DNA of 64,000 bases from JAAXGI01 sp965206975 (GTDB lineage Bacteria; Gemmatimonadota; Gemmatimonadetes; Longimicrobiales; Gaopeijiaceae). The translations under genes were made by a program, and so were the position numbers. Below, in pieces: positions 44,641-54,100 of the stretch. Every line of letters begins with the position of its first letter. Within the stretch, counting starts at the first letter, position 1. Below the pieces are notes generated by a model. That model saw only the letters and a program-made list of their open reading frames with translations. It searched no databases and was not told where the DNA came from. The stretch spans positions 1,488,001 to 1,552,000 of the forward strand of contig OZ242253.1 in NCBI GenBank assembly GCA_965206975.1, given 5' to 3'.

Positions 44641-44951
44641 GGCGGGGGGCGACGATGCGAGGTCCTCGAGGGCGAAACAACCTTTCCGGGCGCCCCGGCA
44701 AGACCCTTCCGCGTCATCTGAACCGAGCGCTAATCTGCGGATGGCGACGAAGCCGAGGGAACCCCGGTGCCTGGACGAGACGCGGGAGCTCCGGCCCCGG
44801 CATTCCCTGAATCAGGACGAGCGGGTCGCTAGGGGGCCAGCATATGTAGGGCGTCAGCCCTTGGCCCCACCTCGAGCCCCCTCCGGGTCGGCTTCACACC
44901 TCCTGTCCCGCAGCTGCGGAGCGCCTCCCCGACGCGGACGGAGAGAACGGC
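44641..44951. other. Stretch without a recognisable gene
   Basis: Between the esterase start and the LysE remnant. No motif, repeat or convincing ribosome-binding site seen. Confidence 0.35.
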
Positions 44952-45494
44952 GTGCTTCAGTTCCCGATCCGCGTTGGCCGTTGGCCGTATACAGTACGGC
45001 TCTCTCGTCGGAGGTGCGCTATGCGCCCCGCTGGGCCTCGCCGGCGTCGGCCTCCTCAATCGGACGTGCAACAGGCGCCGGTGGGCCTCATCGGCACGGG
45101 CTACTTGGCCTGGCTTTCCCGAGATGCGTGGCGTGCGTCGGGGTCGAGCGTTCCCGTGAGCGCTAGCCGGCGCCGGGATGATGGTTCCACCGAGGCGCTC
45201 CGTTGCGGGATCGTACTCTTGCTGACGAACCCGCAGAACGACGCCTGCTGGGCGGCCGTGGGCCGCGCCCTCGGATCCGTCGGCGTCCACGAACCCACGA
45301 TGGGCGACTATGGGATCTTCTACGCGGGTTTCCTCCTCTCGTCGGTCCTATGGGCGATCTCCTTCGCCGCCCTCGTGCATCACCTCTTCCTCCGGGTTGG
45401 GAGCGCATGGGTGCGGACGATGTACCGGCTCTGTGCACTCGCCTTTCTCATCTTTGCGCTTGCCTCGCGCAGAGCGGTCTTTTCGGTCCTGTGA
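44952..45494 (+). pseudogene. LysE/RhtB-family exporter, degraded N-terminus
   Basis: The frame ends with IGTGYLAWLSRDAWRA, ALRCGIVLLLTNPQNDACWA (the family's G-x-x-x-N-x-x-NP helix) and two further hydrophobic helices: FYAGFLLSSVLWAISFAALV and RLCALAFLIFALAS. The first helix, with the ITPGP motif, is missing. A different frame near 45010 gives SLVGGALCAPLGLAGVGLL, which looks like the second helix. So the 5' part is frameshifted or deleted. Amino-acid export is the family role. Confidence 0.5.
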
Positions 45495-45735
45495 ATCCGG
45501 GCGAGCTCCCTACAACGTCCCGGACCTGAGATGCTGCACTCCCCGCTTCGTCAGAGTCGGATCGAGTGCGTCGGTCCGTCGCGGAGGGCCCGACGGGATT
45601 GGAAGGTTGCCGAAGCGTTAGTACAGGGGTCGGCTCCGAGCCCCGACCGCACGACCTAGCACTCAAGCAGCGGGCGCTGGGTTCCGACCACCACTCGGAC
45701 CGTATCCAGACCCGAGGAGCCGCAACCCCGTTCGT

Positions 45736-46374
45736 CTACACTGCCGGATTCCCGTGGCTACCCCGGCCAGGGTGGATCGCCACATACTCCCGGAGGCCTT
45801 GGCGAAGCGCGAATCCCCTTGCCACCTGGAAGGGTGCCAGAAGGCGTTCCACCTCGGCCGGCTGCAGGCATGGCTGATTGCGACCGCGGAAAGGCAGGGG
45901 CTCGCACCGCATGTGGCCCTCGTCCCGGAGGCTGTAGCGGAAGGGAGAGGAGTCCTCTACCTCGGCCACGCTGACGAGTATGTGCAGACGTGCATTCGGC
46001 GCACAGGCTTTGGCGAGATATGGTGCAAGGGTGGGGCGTTCGTGCGGCAGGACTCGATCGAACAAGTCCCACGCGAGCACGAGGTCATACGGTGGTTCGG
46101 GCGTGTCCGTCAGCTTCGCGAGCGAGCGAGCGTCGCATACAGGTTCGTTGATGATACCGGCGAATCTGATCCAGCGGGCAAGCTTGCTGTAGACCCTCAG
46201 TGCGGCGTCCGTCGCGAACGCCAAGTCGAGTACGGAGAGGTTCGTTCGTGTCCCGACAATCCCCGCGAGCAGTGCCGTGATTCCGGGGGACGCCCGCGTG
46301 ACCGCCTCCGCTTGTTCGGTCTTCCCCTCAGGCGCGCCCTCGCGCCATAGGCTCCGTCCACGCTCGGCGTCCAC
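45736..46374 (-). CDS. SAM-methyltransferase-like protein, divergent
   Basis: 212 residues from the GTG at 46374, five bases after the bactofilin stop. LSVLDLAFATDAALRVYSKL stands where motif I of class I methyltransferases would be, but its glycines are lost. YDLVLAWDLFDRVLPHERPT is a good motif IV. The end is FALRQGLREYVAIHPG. Reading direction and spacing suggest an operon with bactofilin. It may be a non-catalytic relative; substrate unknown. Confidence 0.6.
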   Translation of the reverse strand: MDAERGRSLWREGAPEGKTEQAEAVTRASPGITALLAGIVGTRTNLSVLDLAFATDAALRVYSKLARWIRFAGIINEPVCDARSLAKLTDTPEPPYDLVLAWDLFDRVLPHERPTLAPYLAKACAPNARLHILVSVAEVEDSSPFRYSLRDEGHMRCEPLPFRGRNQPCLQPAEVERLLAPFQVARGFALRQGLREYVAIHPGRGSHGNPAV

Positions 46375-46378
46375 GCCG

Positions 46379-46906
46379 TCACTCTGCGAGGGGCCTTGCC
46401 GCCCCGGAACTGGCCGCTCCTCTCTGGGGCTGGTTCTCCGCCTTCCGTGACTCGAGCGGTTTCCCGGCTCGGCCGGTCCTGGGGCGACCTGCAGCGTCCC
46501 CCATTTCAATGCCGCCCCGGAAGGTCGCCCCGTCTTCCATCGTCACCCGCGGTGCGACGAGGTCTCCCTCGACCGTTGCAGAACTCTGCAGAATGATCTG
46601 TTCCTCGGCCGCTAGGTTACCCTGCACCTTGCCTTTGACCGTGATAATCCGGCCGACGATGCTCGCCTTGGCGTGCCCCTCCTGGCCTATCACGACCGTA
46701 TGTGACCGAAGCTCCACCGAGCCCTCGACTCGGCCCTCGATCAGGAGATCCTCCTCTCCAGTGATCTCACCCTTGAGTTTGATCTTGCGTCCCACCATCG
46801 CCACTTCGGCCGCGGGGGCTCGAGGCGTGCGCTCCGCGGTGCCGGGCGACGGGCGCGTGCTCGACTGAGTGCCGGGTTGCCTGGGTGTCTCGTCCTTCTT
46901 CCACAT
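46379..46906 (-). CDS. Bactofilin
   Basis: 175 residues starting MWKKDETPRQPG, a usual opening for bactofilins in these bacteria. The beta-helix DUF583 core starts KIKLKGEITGEEDLLIEGRV and has regular repeats (SIVGRIITVKGKVQGNLAAE, TVEGDLVAPRVTMEDGATFR). The C-terminal tail is Arg/Gly-rich and disordered. It polymerises without nucleotide and acts in cell shape or envelope assembly. A frameshifted paralogue lies at 32230-32704 in the island. Confidence 0.9.
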   Translation of the reverse strand: MWKKDETPRQPGTQSSTRPSPGTAERTPRAPAAEVAMVGRKIKLKGEITGEEDLLIEGRVEGSVELRSHTVVIGQEGHAKASIVGRIITVKGKVQGNLAAEEQIILQSSATVEGDLVAPRVTMEDGATFRGGIEMGDAAGRPRTGRAGKPLESRKAENQPQRGAASSGAARPLAE

Positions 46907-47176
46907 GATGGGATTTCCACATGACAGGGGAACTGGCTGCGTGCGTGGCTTGGGCTTGATCGGTCTGCATCCCGAAGGTGGCCCTCCTGCAAGCTATGCG
47001 GCCCCAAAGTTGGGCGAGGCGGCCTCGCGGGGCAAGCCGCCTTTCTTGGTGGCCCGCCGCCGACCGGCGCCACCGTACTCTCCATGAATTCTCCTTCCCA
47101 TGGCTGCGAAGACCGCGCGGCGAGGGCGGCGGTGAGTGGCGCGGCGTACCCTGGGGAATAGGCGGCTCGTCCGGTG

Positions 47177-49444
47177 CTAGAGCCCCATGGTAAGCGTGTG
47201 GGAGTACTTGATCAGGAGGGTTCGTTCCTGGCTCAGCGGGGCCACGGGATCGAGGGAGAATCGCTGTGAGTTGAAAGTCTCGTTCCACACGATATAGAAG
47301 TCGTTTCCCTCCCTCGGATTGTAACGAAACCGGAGGTTGACCACGACAAGCTCCCCGGCGGTGTTGTACTGAACGAAGGCTGAGGCCGACGTTCGGGTGC
47401 TCAAGGTCAGCTCTGTCCGGAGGCGCGCGAGGTGAGAGATGAACTTCTCGTCCCGCCTCCGAAACTCGATCCGGTTCAACTCGTACGTCCCGGTGAGCCT
47501 CAGGTGACGCGACGCCGACCAGGTAGGCGAGAAGCCGACGGAGAGGCGCGTTCCGTCGTAGAACTCGCCGCCCGAGATGTTCGCGTTCGGGCGAAACCAG
47601 TCCCCGGACGGCGGCGAGTAAGAGAGGCTTGCCTCGCTGAACCAGTATGATCCGACCGGGGCCCCGGCGTCCTCTGACAGGAAGAACGTCTCGGTCAGAT
47701 CTTCGTAGCTCCTCGATACTTCCGCCATGACCCGGTGCGATCCCCGGGTCTCCATCACGCCGGAGAGACCGGCCCGGCCCGACTCGATCGAGCTGTCCGC
47801 GTTTCTGCGGAAGAAGTTCCCGTTGACGGCGAAGCCGTAGCGATTGAGCGCTGCCCCGGCCCCGGGACGCCACCCGTAGCCGAGGCTCCCGTCCCCGGCT
47901 AGGTAGTCCCGCCTCCTCACGAACCCCATCCCCGGCTGGAAGGAAGCGCCGGCACGGATCAGGTTCATGCGATACGTCGCGCCGTCGTTCCCGCGCCGCT
48001 CCCAGTTGACCCGGGCAAGGCCGCGGTCCATTGCCCCGATCCGGGGGAGGTCGCCGTCGGTTGCATCGAAGGTCTGCGACCAGTTCGCGGTGAGGAAATC
48101 CTGGCCGAAGAGGCGAACCGAGGCGTCCGCTCCGTAGAGGACGTTATAGCTCCCATCCTCCGCAATCCGGCTCGTGACGAGTCCCCCCATGTACGAGGCG
48201 TCGTTCAGGACTCGGCGGCGGATGCGGGCCACGCCGAGATTCTCGGAGTGCACGGCCCCCGCCGCCTCCGTATGCATGTCGAGGAAACCCACGTCCCAGT
48301 CGCCGATCCGCCCCACGATGCGGCCGCCTCCGTAGATTGGGATCTGCCTCCCGTTCACGAGCCCGATCCTCCGGGAGTGGAAGAGGCGTTCGTTAAAGCC
48401 GAGCGGGACTTGGAAGATCTGGTTTCGCTCCTGGAAAAAGCGCCGCTGCTCGGGAAAGAAGAGGGAGAAGCGGGTCAGGTTCACCTGCTGATCGTCGGCC
48501 TCGACCTGTGCGAAGTCCGTGTTGATGCTGAGGTCGAGGTTCAGGTTCCGGGTGATTCCGTAGCGAAGATCGCCCCCGATCTCACGTACCCGCTCGTTCG
48601 TGCGGTCGTAGCGGCCACCAGGTTCATCCAGCGTGTGCGCGTGGCCCCCGCCCCCGAGGACGTAGGGGGTGAGGTAGACCGGTTTCTCGGGCTCGAGTCC
48701 TCTAAGGATCATCTTCCGGAGCTGCGTGGGCTTCGCCACGCTTGCGGCACCCCACTCCGGGGGAATCGCCGGGTGCACGATCGATTCCGCGTTTCGAACG
48801 ATCGTGCGGGTCACCGAGAAGCCCATCACCACCCGGTCGTCGATAACCTGAAAACCCACGCTCGAGAAGGGGACGCGGACCTCAGCCGACCACCCGAAAT
48901 CGGTGAGCGTCCCCGCAGCGTCCCAGAAGGTGTCCCACTCCCGGTTCGGCGGGCCGCTAGCGTCGTTAGCGAACGTCCAATCCGTACGGACACTGGCGGG
49001 TGTTGTAATGAAGACGAGGGAGTTCTCCTCGTCGTTGTAGCTGTCGAGCCGCATCCCGCACGAGTCAGTCTGATAGGGGCTCACATCCCTCTCCAGCGTC
49101 GTGATGCGGACGAGATCGGGATCGGACTCGTACATGAGGCAGCCCAGGTACAGGTACTCCCCATTGTGGGCGAGGAGGAACTCGCCCCTCTGACTCGGCT
49201 CGGCCCCGAAGTCCGGGACGGCGACGATCCCCTCGAGGACCGCCGCGCCTGCCCACGCCGCCTCGTCGATTATCCCGTCGATCTCGATCGGGCCCTCGAT
49301 TCGAGGGAGTTCGAGCGGTGGCTCCCCCCCGGGGCCGTCGCGCAGCTGGCCGGAGAGGGCGGCTGCGTGGAGGAGGAGGGCTCCGAGTGCGCCGCCGCCG
49401 ATCAGGAGGGGCGTCAATGAGGAGCGTGGGGGAAGTCGGCGCAT
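47177..49444 (-). CDS. CBM9/DUF5916 outer-membrane-type protein
   Basis: 755 residues from the ATG at 49444. A signal peptide (LLIGGGALGALLLHAAALSG) is followed by a CBM9-like domain (about 45-215) with IEGPIEIDGIIDEAAWAGAA and EFLLAHNGEYLYLGCLMYES. The C-terminal 530 residues are beta-strand rich in the DUF5916 manner: INTDFAQVEADDQQVNLTRF, then FPEQRRFFQERNQIF. The end YSHTLTMGL suits an outer-membrane barrel. This family is abundant in Gemmatimonadota and Bacteroidota and is thought to handle polysaccharides or peptides. Complete. Confidence 0.87.
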   Translation of the reverse strand: MRRLPPRSSLTPLLIGGGALGALLLHAAALSGQLRDGPGGEPPLELPRIEGPIEIDGIIDEAAWAGAAVLEGIVAVPDFGAEPSQRGEFLLAHNGEYLYLGCLMYESDPDLVRITTLERDVSPYQTDSCGMRLDSYNDEENSLVFITTPASVRTDWTFANDASGPPNREWDTFWDAAGTLTDFGWSAEVRVPFSSVGFQVIDDRVVMGFSVTRTIVRNAESIVHPAIPPEWGAASVAKPTQLRKMILRGLEPEKPVYLTPYVLGGGGHAHTLDEPGGRYDRTNERVREIGGDLRYGITRNLNLDLSINTDFAQVEADDQQVNLTRFSLFFPEQRRFFQERNQIFQVPLGFNERLFHSRRIGLVNGRQIPIYGGGRIVGRIGDWDVGFLDMHTEAAGAVHSENLGVARIRRRVLNDASYMGGLVTSRIAEDGSYNVLYGADASVRLFGQDFLTANWSQTFDATDGDLPRIGAMDRGLARVNWERRGNDGATYRMNLIRAGASFQPGMGFVRRRDYLAGDGSLGYGWRPGAGAALNRYGFAVNGNFFRRNADSSIESGRAGLSGVMETRGSHRVMAEVSRSYEDLTETFFLSEDAGAPVGSYWFSEASLSYSPPSGDWFRPNANISGGEFYDGTRLSVGFSPTWSASRHLRLTGTYELNRIEFRRRDEKFISHLARLRTELTLSTRTSASAFVQYNTAGELVVVNLRFRYNPREGNDFYIVWNETFNSQRFSLDPVAPLSQERTLLIKYSHTLTMGL

Positions 49445-49610
49445 CGTGTCCAGGTCGGAGTGAGGCTCCGAATGGGAGGTGGGGTCTGCGGTAGAGCCTA
49501 CCGAAGCTGTATGCGAAAGGACAGTTCCGGGGTGCACACGGAGCCCCCTGGGCTCGTGCCTGCCAACGGTCGGCCCGTGGAACCGGAACCGGATGAGATA
49601 CGATCCGGCG

Positions 49611-50591
49611 TCACGACAGCCGCGGCGCAGCCTCCGCCATCTCCCTGGAGACGGACTCTGCCGAGCGCATCGCCGTCAAATCCAGTTCGAAGTCCGGTTT
49701 CTCCCGTGGCTCGAGTTTCTCCAGCAACTCCCGGATCTCGCGCGGAGAGAGGCCCAACCCGGCGAGGCTCGCGCGATCGACTGCACCCGTACCGCGCCGG
49801 ATCCGGATCCCGCCCTCTTCCGCGGGCTCGAGGATTGTCCGAAGGGCCGTCAGCTCGGCGAAGCTCATCTTGGCTCCGCAGAGATCGAAATCCACCCAGG
49901 CCTCGTATGTGAGGGGTGCCACCCGCTTCACCATTCCTGCCATCACGGAGGCGTACGCCCGAATCTCCCACTGGGCGTGGGGATCGGCTCGAAGCGAGAG
50001 AAAGTGGAGGAGGTTGTGGAGATCGATCTTCCAGTACCACTGCGTGTACGTGGAGAGCGGGAGGTCGATGCGGGCGAGCTCCCGGGCGACGTCCTCGCCG
50101 AGAAGCCACCCGTACGCCTCCCCCGCATCCGATCTCAGCCGGTCCCACCGGCGGAGCGCCGCCTCCCACACCTCTGCGGGCGCCCCCGCCCCCCGCCCCT
50201 GCTGGTTCGCCTGCGTCTGCAGGGCGAAATTCTCCTGCTCCGGCCGATAGAAGAGGAGCGGCATGACGGAGTAGCGGCCGCTGTACTCGTTCACCGACGC
50301 GGTCCGGTGCCGGATCCACTGGCGTGCCACGAACATCGGCATCGAGCAGTGGAACTTGAGTTCCACCATCTCGGAGGGCGTGGTATGCCGGTGGCGGCGA
50401 AGGTAGCGGATGAGTCCCCGGGTCTCGGAGCGTTTCCTCGTCCCGAGCCCGTAGCTCACCCGGGCCGCCCTCTCGACATCCGCGTCCGACCCCATGTAAT
50501 CGACGAGCGAGACGAACCCGTGGTCGAGAACGGGGAAGTAGCCGCCCAGGATCTCTTCAGCGGCGGGAACAGTCGGGCGTCTCGTTTCCAT
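49611..50591 (-). CDS. thyX: Flavin-dependent thymidylate synthase
   Basis: 326 residues from the ATG at 50591; an earlier ATG at 50657 is in frame. The ThyX signature RHRTASVNEYSGRYS is present, with RYLRRHRHTTPSEM, KFHCSMPMFVARQWIR and the late WYWKIDLHNLLHFL. ThyX makes dTMP from dUMP with methylenetetrahydrofolate and FAD. The C-terminal 70 residues extend beyond the usual length. Divergent from hemE, with a 220-base spacer. Confidence 0.93.
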   Translation of the reverse strand: METRRPTVPAAEEILGGYFPVLDHGFVSLVDYMGSDADVERAARVSYGLGTRKRSETRGLIRYLRRHRHTTPSEMVELKFHCSMPMFVARQWIRHRTASVNEYSGRYSVMPLLFYRPEQENFALQTQANQQGRGAGAPAEVWEAALRRWDRLRSDAGEAYGWLLGEDVARELARIDLPLSTYTQWYWKIDLHNLLHFLSLRADPHAQWEIRAYASVMAGMVKRVAPLTYEAWVDFDLCGAKMSFAELTALRTILEPAEEGGIRIRRGTGAVDRASLAGLGLSPREIRELLEKLEPREKPDFELDLTAMRSAESVSREMAEAAPRLS

Positions 50592-50814
50592 GGGTCCACG
50601 GAGGGTTTGTCCCCAAAGGTGCGGTGCCCCGGCGTGCCGCAGGCTGTCCGCCGACATCGGTGCACCGGAATAGAGAGAGGTTGCGGGGTAGCCGGCAAGG
50701 GTCCCGCCGCCGCCGCTACGATCGCGGCGGGAGCTCGCCTACTGCGCTCACCTTCGCGCCCCGATCGTGGTAGATTTCCCGCTCGCACTTCCCCGAGTTC
50801 GGCTCGACTCCCGT

Positions 50815-51873
50815 ATGAATGACCTTCTGATCCGCGCGCTCCGGAGAGAACCACTCGAACGAACCCCCGTCTGGTTCATGCGCCAGGCGGGCCGCTCCCT
50901 CCCCAGGTACCGGGAGCTCAAGGGGGATAGGGACCTCCTCGAGGTGACGAGGGATCCGGAGCTCGCGGCGAGGATCACGGCACTCCCCCTCGAGTACTTC
51001 CCCGTCGATGCCGCAGTCCTCTTTGCCGACATCGCGACGATCTTCGTGGGTGCTGGCCTGGACGTCCGAATCGAGAAGGGGCTAGGCCCCGTCCTTCCCG
51101 AGCCGTTCGACTCGGGGGCCAGGATCCGCTCTCTCACCCCCTTCGAGCCAGCCGATACGCTCGACTTCGTCTTGGAGACGATTCGGCGCCTGAAGGAGCG
51201 CCTTGCCGTGCCCGTGATCGGATTCATCGGTGCCCCCTTCACCCTGATGACGTACCTGGTCGAGTCGCCCCGCTCGACGGATCGCCACGGGACGAAGGCC
51301 TTCATGTGGCGGGAGCCGGAGCTATGGTGCGAACTCATGTCCTACTGGGTGGAGCACCTCCTCTCGTTCGCCCGCTCTCAGGCCCGGGCGGGGGCCGCCG
51401 GTATCCAGCTCTTCGATTCGTGGGCAGGCTCTCTCGCACCCGATGACTACCGTGAGTACGTCCTCCCCCATTCGAGGAGGATCCTCTCGGGGCTCGAGGA
51501 ATCGGGCGTTCCCTCGATTCACTTCGCCACGGGAAATCCCGCCCTCCTCCCGCACCTGGCGGAGGCGGGGGGGGATGCGATCGGACTTGACTGGCGGATC
51601 GAGATCGACCGTGCCCGGGAGATCCTCGGACCGGGCGTCGGGGTTCAGGGTAACCTCGATCCCCTCGCCCTTCTCGCGGGCGAGCGCATCGCCGTCGCGC
51701 GGGCGGGCGAGATCCTTCGGAAGGTCGGGGGGAGCCCCGGCCACATCTTCAACGTCGGACACGGGATCCACCCGCATACGGACCCCGCCGTGGTGAAGGC
51801 TGTAGTCGACCACGTGCAATCTGTCGACCTCTCCGCGCTGCGGGAGGGAGCGCGAGGTCCGGATGCACCATGA
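50815..51873 (+). CDS. hemE: Uroporphyrinogen decarboxylase
   Basis: 352 residues from the ATG at 50815. The N-terminal signature PVWFMRQAGRSLPRYRE is exact. FPVDAAVLFADIATI, FIGAPFTLMTYLVE, FDSWAGSL and GHGIHPHTDPAVVKAVVDHV follow. It decarboxylates uroporphyrinogen III to coproporphyrinogen III in haem synthesis. Its stop overlaps the ferrochelatase start (ATGA), so the two are co-translated. Confidence 0.95.
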   Translation: MNDLLIRALRREPLERTPVWFMRQAGRSLPRYRELKGDRDLLEVTRDPELAARITALPLEYFPVDAAVLFADIATIFVGAGLDVRIEKGLGPVLPEPFDSGARIRSLTPFEPADTLDFVLETIRRLKERLAVPVIGFIGAPFTLMTYLVESPRSTDRHGTKAFMWREPELWCELMSYWVEHLLSFARSQARAGAAGIQLFDSWAGSLAPDDYREYVLPHSRRILSGLEESGVPSIHFATGNPALLPHLAEAGGDAIGLDWRIEIDRAREILGPGVGVQGNLDPLALLAGERIAVARAGEILRKVGGSPGHIFNVGHGIHPHTDPAVVKAVVDHVQSVDLSALREGARGPDAP

Positions 51874-52946
51874 GCACCGGGGTCATTCTTATCAATTTCG
51901 GCGAGCCGACGAGTTCGGAGTGCGGCGAGGTGGTCGCATTCCTCGAGCGGATCTTCCATGCGAACGCCGCCCTCGAGGAGGCGGGCGACGAGGCGGCTCG
52001 CCGGGAGCGGAGCCGTCAGCTGGCGGAGCGGCGGGCCCCCGGGCTGATCGAGGAATACCGTGCGATCGGGGGCTCGCCGATGAACGAGCAGGCGGAGGCG
52101 CAGGCCCGCGCGCTCTCGGTGGAGCTCGGGCGCGCAGGCCGCGACGCGAAGGTCTACTGCGCCTTCCAGTTCACCCAGCCCCTCGTCCCCACCGTCGTGG
52201 AGAGCGCGAGGTCCGACGGGGTGGAGGCGCTCGTCGCGATCCCGATCTATCCGCTCTGCGGCCCCTCGACGAACGTCGCAGCGATTGACAGGGTGGAGGA
52301 GGCGCTCTCGGAGCTCGAGTGGAACGTGCCCGTCTACAGTGTCACGGGGTGGCACCGGCACCCGGGCTACCTGGAGATGCGGGCGGACGGGATCCAGCGC
52401 CTGGCGGACGAGAGAGGCCTCTCCCTCTCCGATCCGGAGAATCTCCTGGTCTTCTCGGCGCACGGGACCCCGCTCAGGTACGTCGAGGAGGGGAGCCGCT
52501 ACGTCAAGTATGTGGAGGAGTTCTGCGCGGAGATGGGAGCACGGCTCTCGGTCGACGACTACCGGATCGGCTATCAGAACCATTCAAACCGGGGGATCGA
52601 GTGGACCTCCCCAGACGTCGAGGCGGTGGTCCGGTCGGCGCCCCCCGCGCGGCGCGTCATCGTGGACCCGGTCTCGTTCATGCACGAGCAGTCCGAGACG
52701 CTTGCGGAGCTCGATCATGAGCTCAGGGAGGAGGCGGAGGGCGTGGGGCTCGAGTTCCATAGGGTCCCCGTTCCGCACGACGATTCGCGCTTTGCCGGGG
52801 TCCTCGCCGGTCTCGTCGAGGCAGGCCTCGCCCCTGCGGGGACGCCCCCCCTCTGGCTCGCGCCGTGCCGGTGCCGCTCCGGGGGAGGTTCCTACTGTAT
52901 GAACTCCCGGCCCCCGCGCGGGGAGGCCGCCGGGGCTGAACGCTAG
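51870..52946 (+). CDS. hemH: Ferrochelatase with cysteine-rich C-terminus
   Basis: 358 residues. GVILINFGEPTSSECGEVVA opens the protein. YRAIGGSPMNEQAE, PIYPLCGPSTN, LVFSAHGTPLRYVE (the catalytic His region) and DPVSFMHEQSETLAELD are family motifs. The end contains APCRCRSGGGSYC, three cysteines closely spaced, which together with an upstream Cys could hold a [2Fe-2S] cluster as in many bacterial ferrochelatases. It inserts iron into coproporphyrin or protoporphyrin. It converges with the peptidase-like gene, ends overlapping by four bases. Confidence 0.92.
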   Translation: MSTGVILINFGEPTSSECGEVVAFLERIFHANAALEEAGDEAARRERSRQLAERRAPGLIEEYRAIGGSPMNEQAEAQARALSVELGRAGRDAKVYCAFQFTQPLVPTVVESARSDGVEALVAIPIYPLCGPSTNVAAIDRVEEALSELEWNVPVYSVTGWHRHPGYLEMRADGIQRLADERGLSLSDPENLLVFSAHGTPLRYVEEGSRYVKYVEEFCAEMGARLSVDDYRIGYQNHSNRGIEWTSPDVEAVVRSAPPARRVIVDPVSFMHEQSETLAELDHELREEAEGVGLEFHRVPVPHDDSRFAGVLAGLVEAGLAPAGTPPLWLAPCRCRSGGGSYCMNSRPPRGEAAGAER

Positions 52947-54100
52947 GGGAAGAGCGCCTCCATGCCCCGCTCCCTCGCGATCGCGACGAAGACCCACGTG
53001 CTCCCCCGGTAGCTCGCGACTCCCTCGTTTACCCCGTGAGTGCGTAGCATCGCGTCATTTACGCGCGAGGCGGCGACGGCGACGGGCGTCTGTGCGGGTT
53101 GCCAGTATCGGGCGAGTGCCACGAGGTCCCGCCCGACCCCCGGGCCGCGGGCCGCGATCACTTCCTCCGCATCGGTCGAGGAGACGCGTTGAAGGGCCGG
53201 GACGAGCTGCCGCTGGAGGAAGGCGTAGCCGGCGTAGCGGAGGAAGGGATCCGGGGAGTGCAGGGCGACGAGCGTTCCGAGGACATTCGCGTCCGACTCG
53301 GAGGAGAATCCCCGCTGGTGGGACATCTCGTGCCCGAGCTCCTTCCCGAGGAGTACGCCCGGGAGATCGTTCAAGACGAGCGCTTCCGCCGTGTAGGGGA
53401 AGTAGATCCCTGAGATCCCGAGGCGCTTCACGAGCGGCGTCGCGAGGATCTTCTTCGGAGCTCCGTAAGACTTCGCGACCCGTTCGGGAAGATCGAGCAC
53501 GTCGCGAATGCGTCCCCACCCGATCTCGAGTGACGGGACGATGCGCCCGAGGCGCTGGGGAGGGGTCGGCTCGCCGATATCTGGCGAGCCGTGAAGCTCC
53601 TCGTACGCCTCGTTCGCGTGCCGGACGGCGTGCTCCGCGAGGGCGCGCAGCTCAGGGGTCGTCGCCTCGCCTGCAGGCTCGATCCCGAGATGCGCCTCGA
53701 GCCCCGGCCGCGCGTACTGGACGCCCCAGAGCAGGTAGAAGAGGAAGACGAGGAGCCCCGTGTCCTGCGCGAGCCGGAGCCCGCCCCGTCCGGCAGCGGG
53801 GAGGAATGGATCGCGACGGGCGCGGACCCGGGCGAGCCCGCGCCCGGCACCGACCACCTGCCTGAGGACGACGCCCAGGACGACTGCCTCGGCGAGGGGG
53901 AGGGGAACCGCCGCCGTGAGGACGGAGAGTCCCCGCATGAGCGCAGGGATGGGCCCCGCTCCGGCGACGGCGCTCGCGAGCCCCGGCCGCTCCGAGAGGA
54001 AGCGGTAGCCTCCCCACCCGATGAGTCCAAGCCCGGTCCCCGTGAGGCGGCGCGTGAGCCTCCCGGCGGAAAGCCCGATCACGGCATCGCGCGGTACCAT
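52943..54100 (-). CDS. DUF3810-type membrane zinc metallopeptidase
   Basis: 385 residues from the ATG at 54100; GTG 54082, overlapping the upstream stop as GTGA, is equally likely. Several hydrophobic segments are in the first 140 residues. The catalytic-looking motif is ELGHEMSHQRGF (HExxH) with SESDANVLGTL downstream. DUF3810 proteins are membrane-bound and presumed peptidases; substrate unknown. Transcribed after the M24 peptidase. Confidence 0.8.
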   Translation of the reverse strand: MVPRDAVIGLSAGRLTRRLTGTGLGLIGWGGYRFLSERPGLASAVAGAGPIPALMRGLSVLTAAVPLPLAEAVVLGVVLRQVVGAGRGLARVRARRDPFLPAAGRGGLRLAQDTGLLVFLFYLLWGVQYARPGLEAHLGIEPAGEATTPELRALAEHAVRHANEAYEELHGSPDIGEPTPPQRLGRIVPSLEIGWGRIRDVLDLPERVAKSYGAPKKILATPLVKRLGISGIYFPYTAEALVLNDLPGVLLGKELGHEMSHQRGFSSESDANVLGTLVALHSPDPFLRYAGYAFLQRQLVPALQRVSSTDAEEVIAARGPGVGRDLVALARYWQPAQTPVAVAASRVNDAMLRTHGVNEGVASYRGSTWVFVAIARERGMEALFP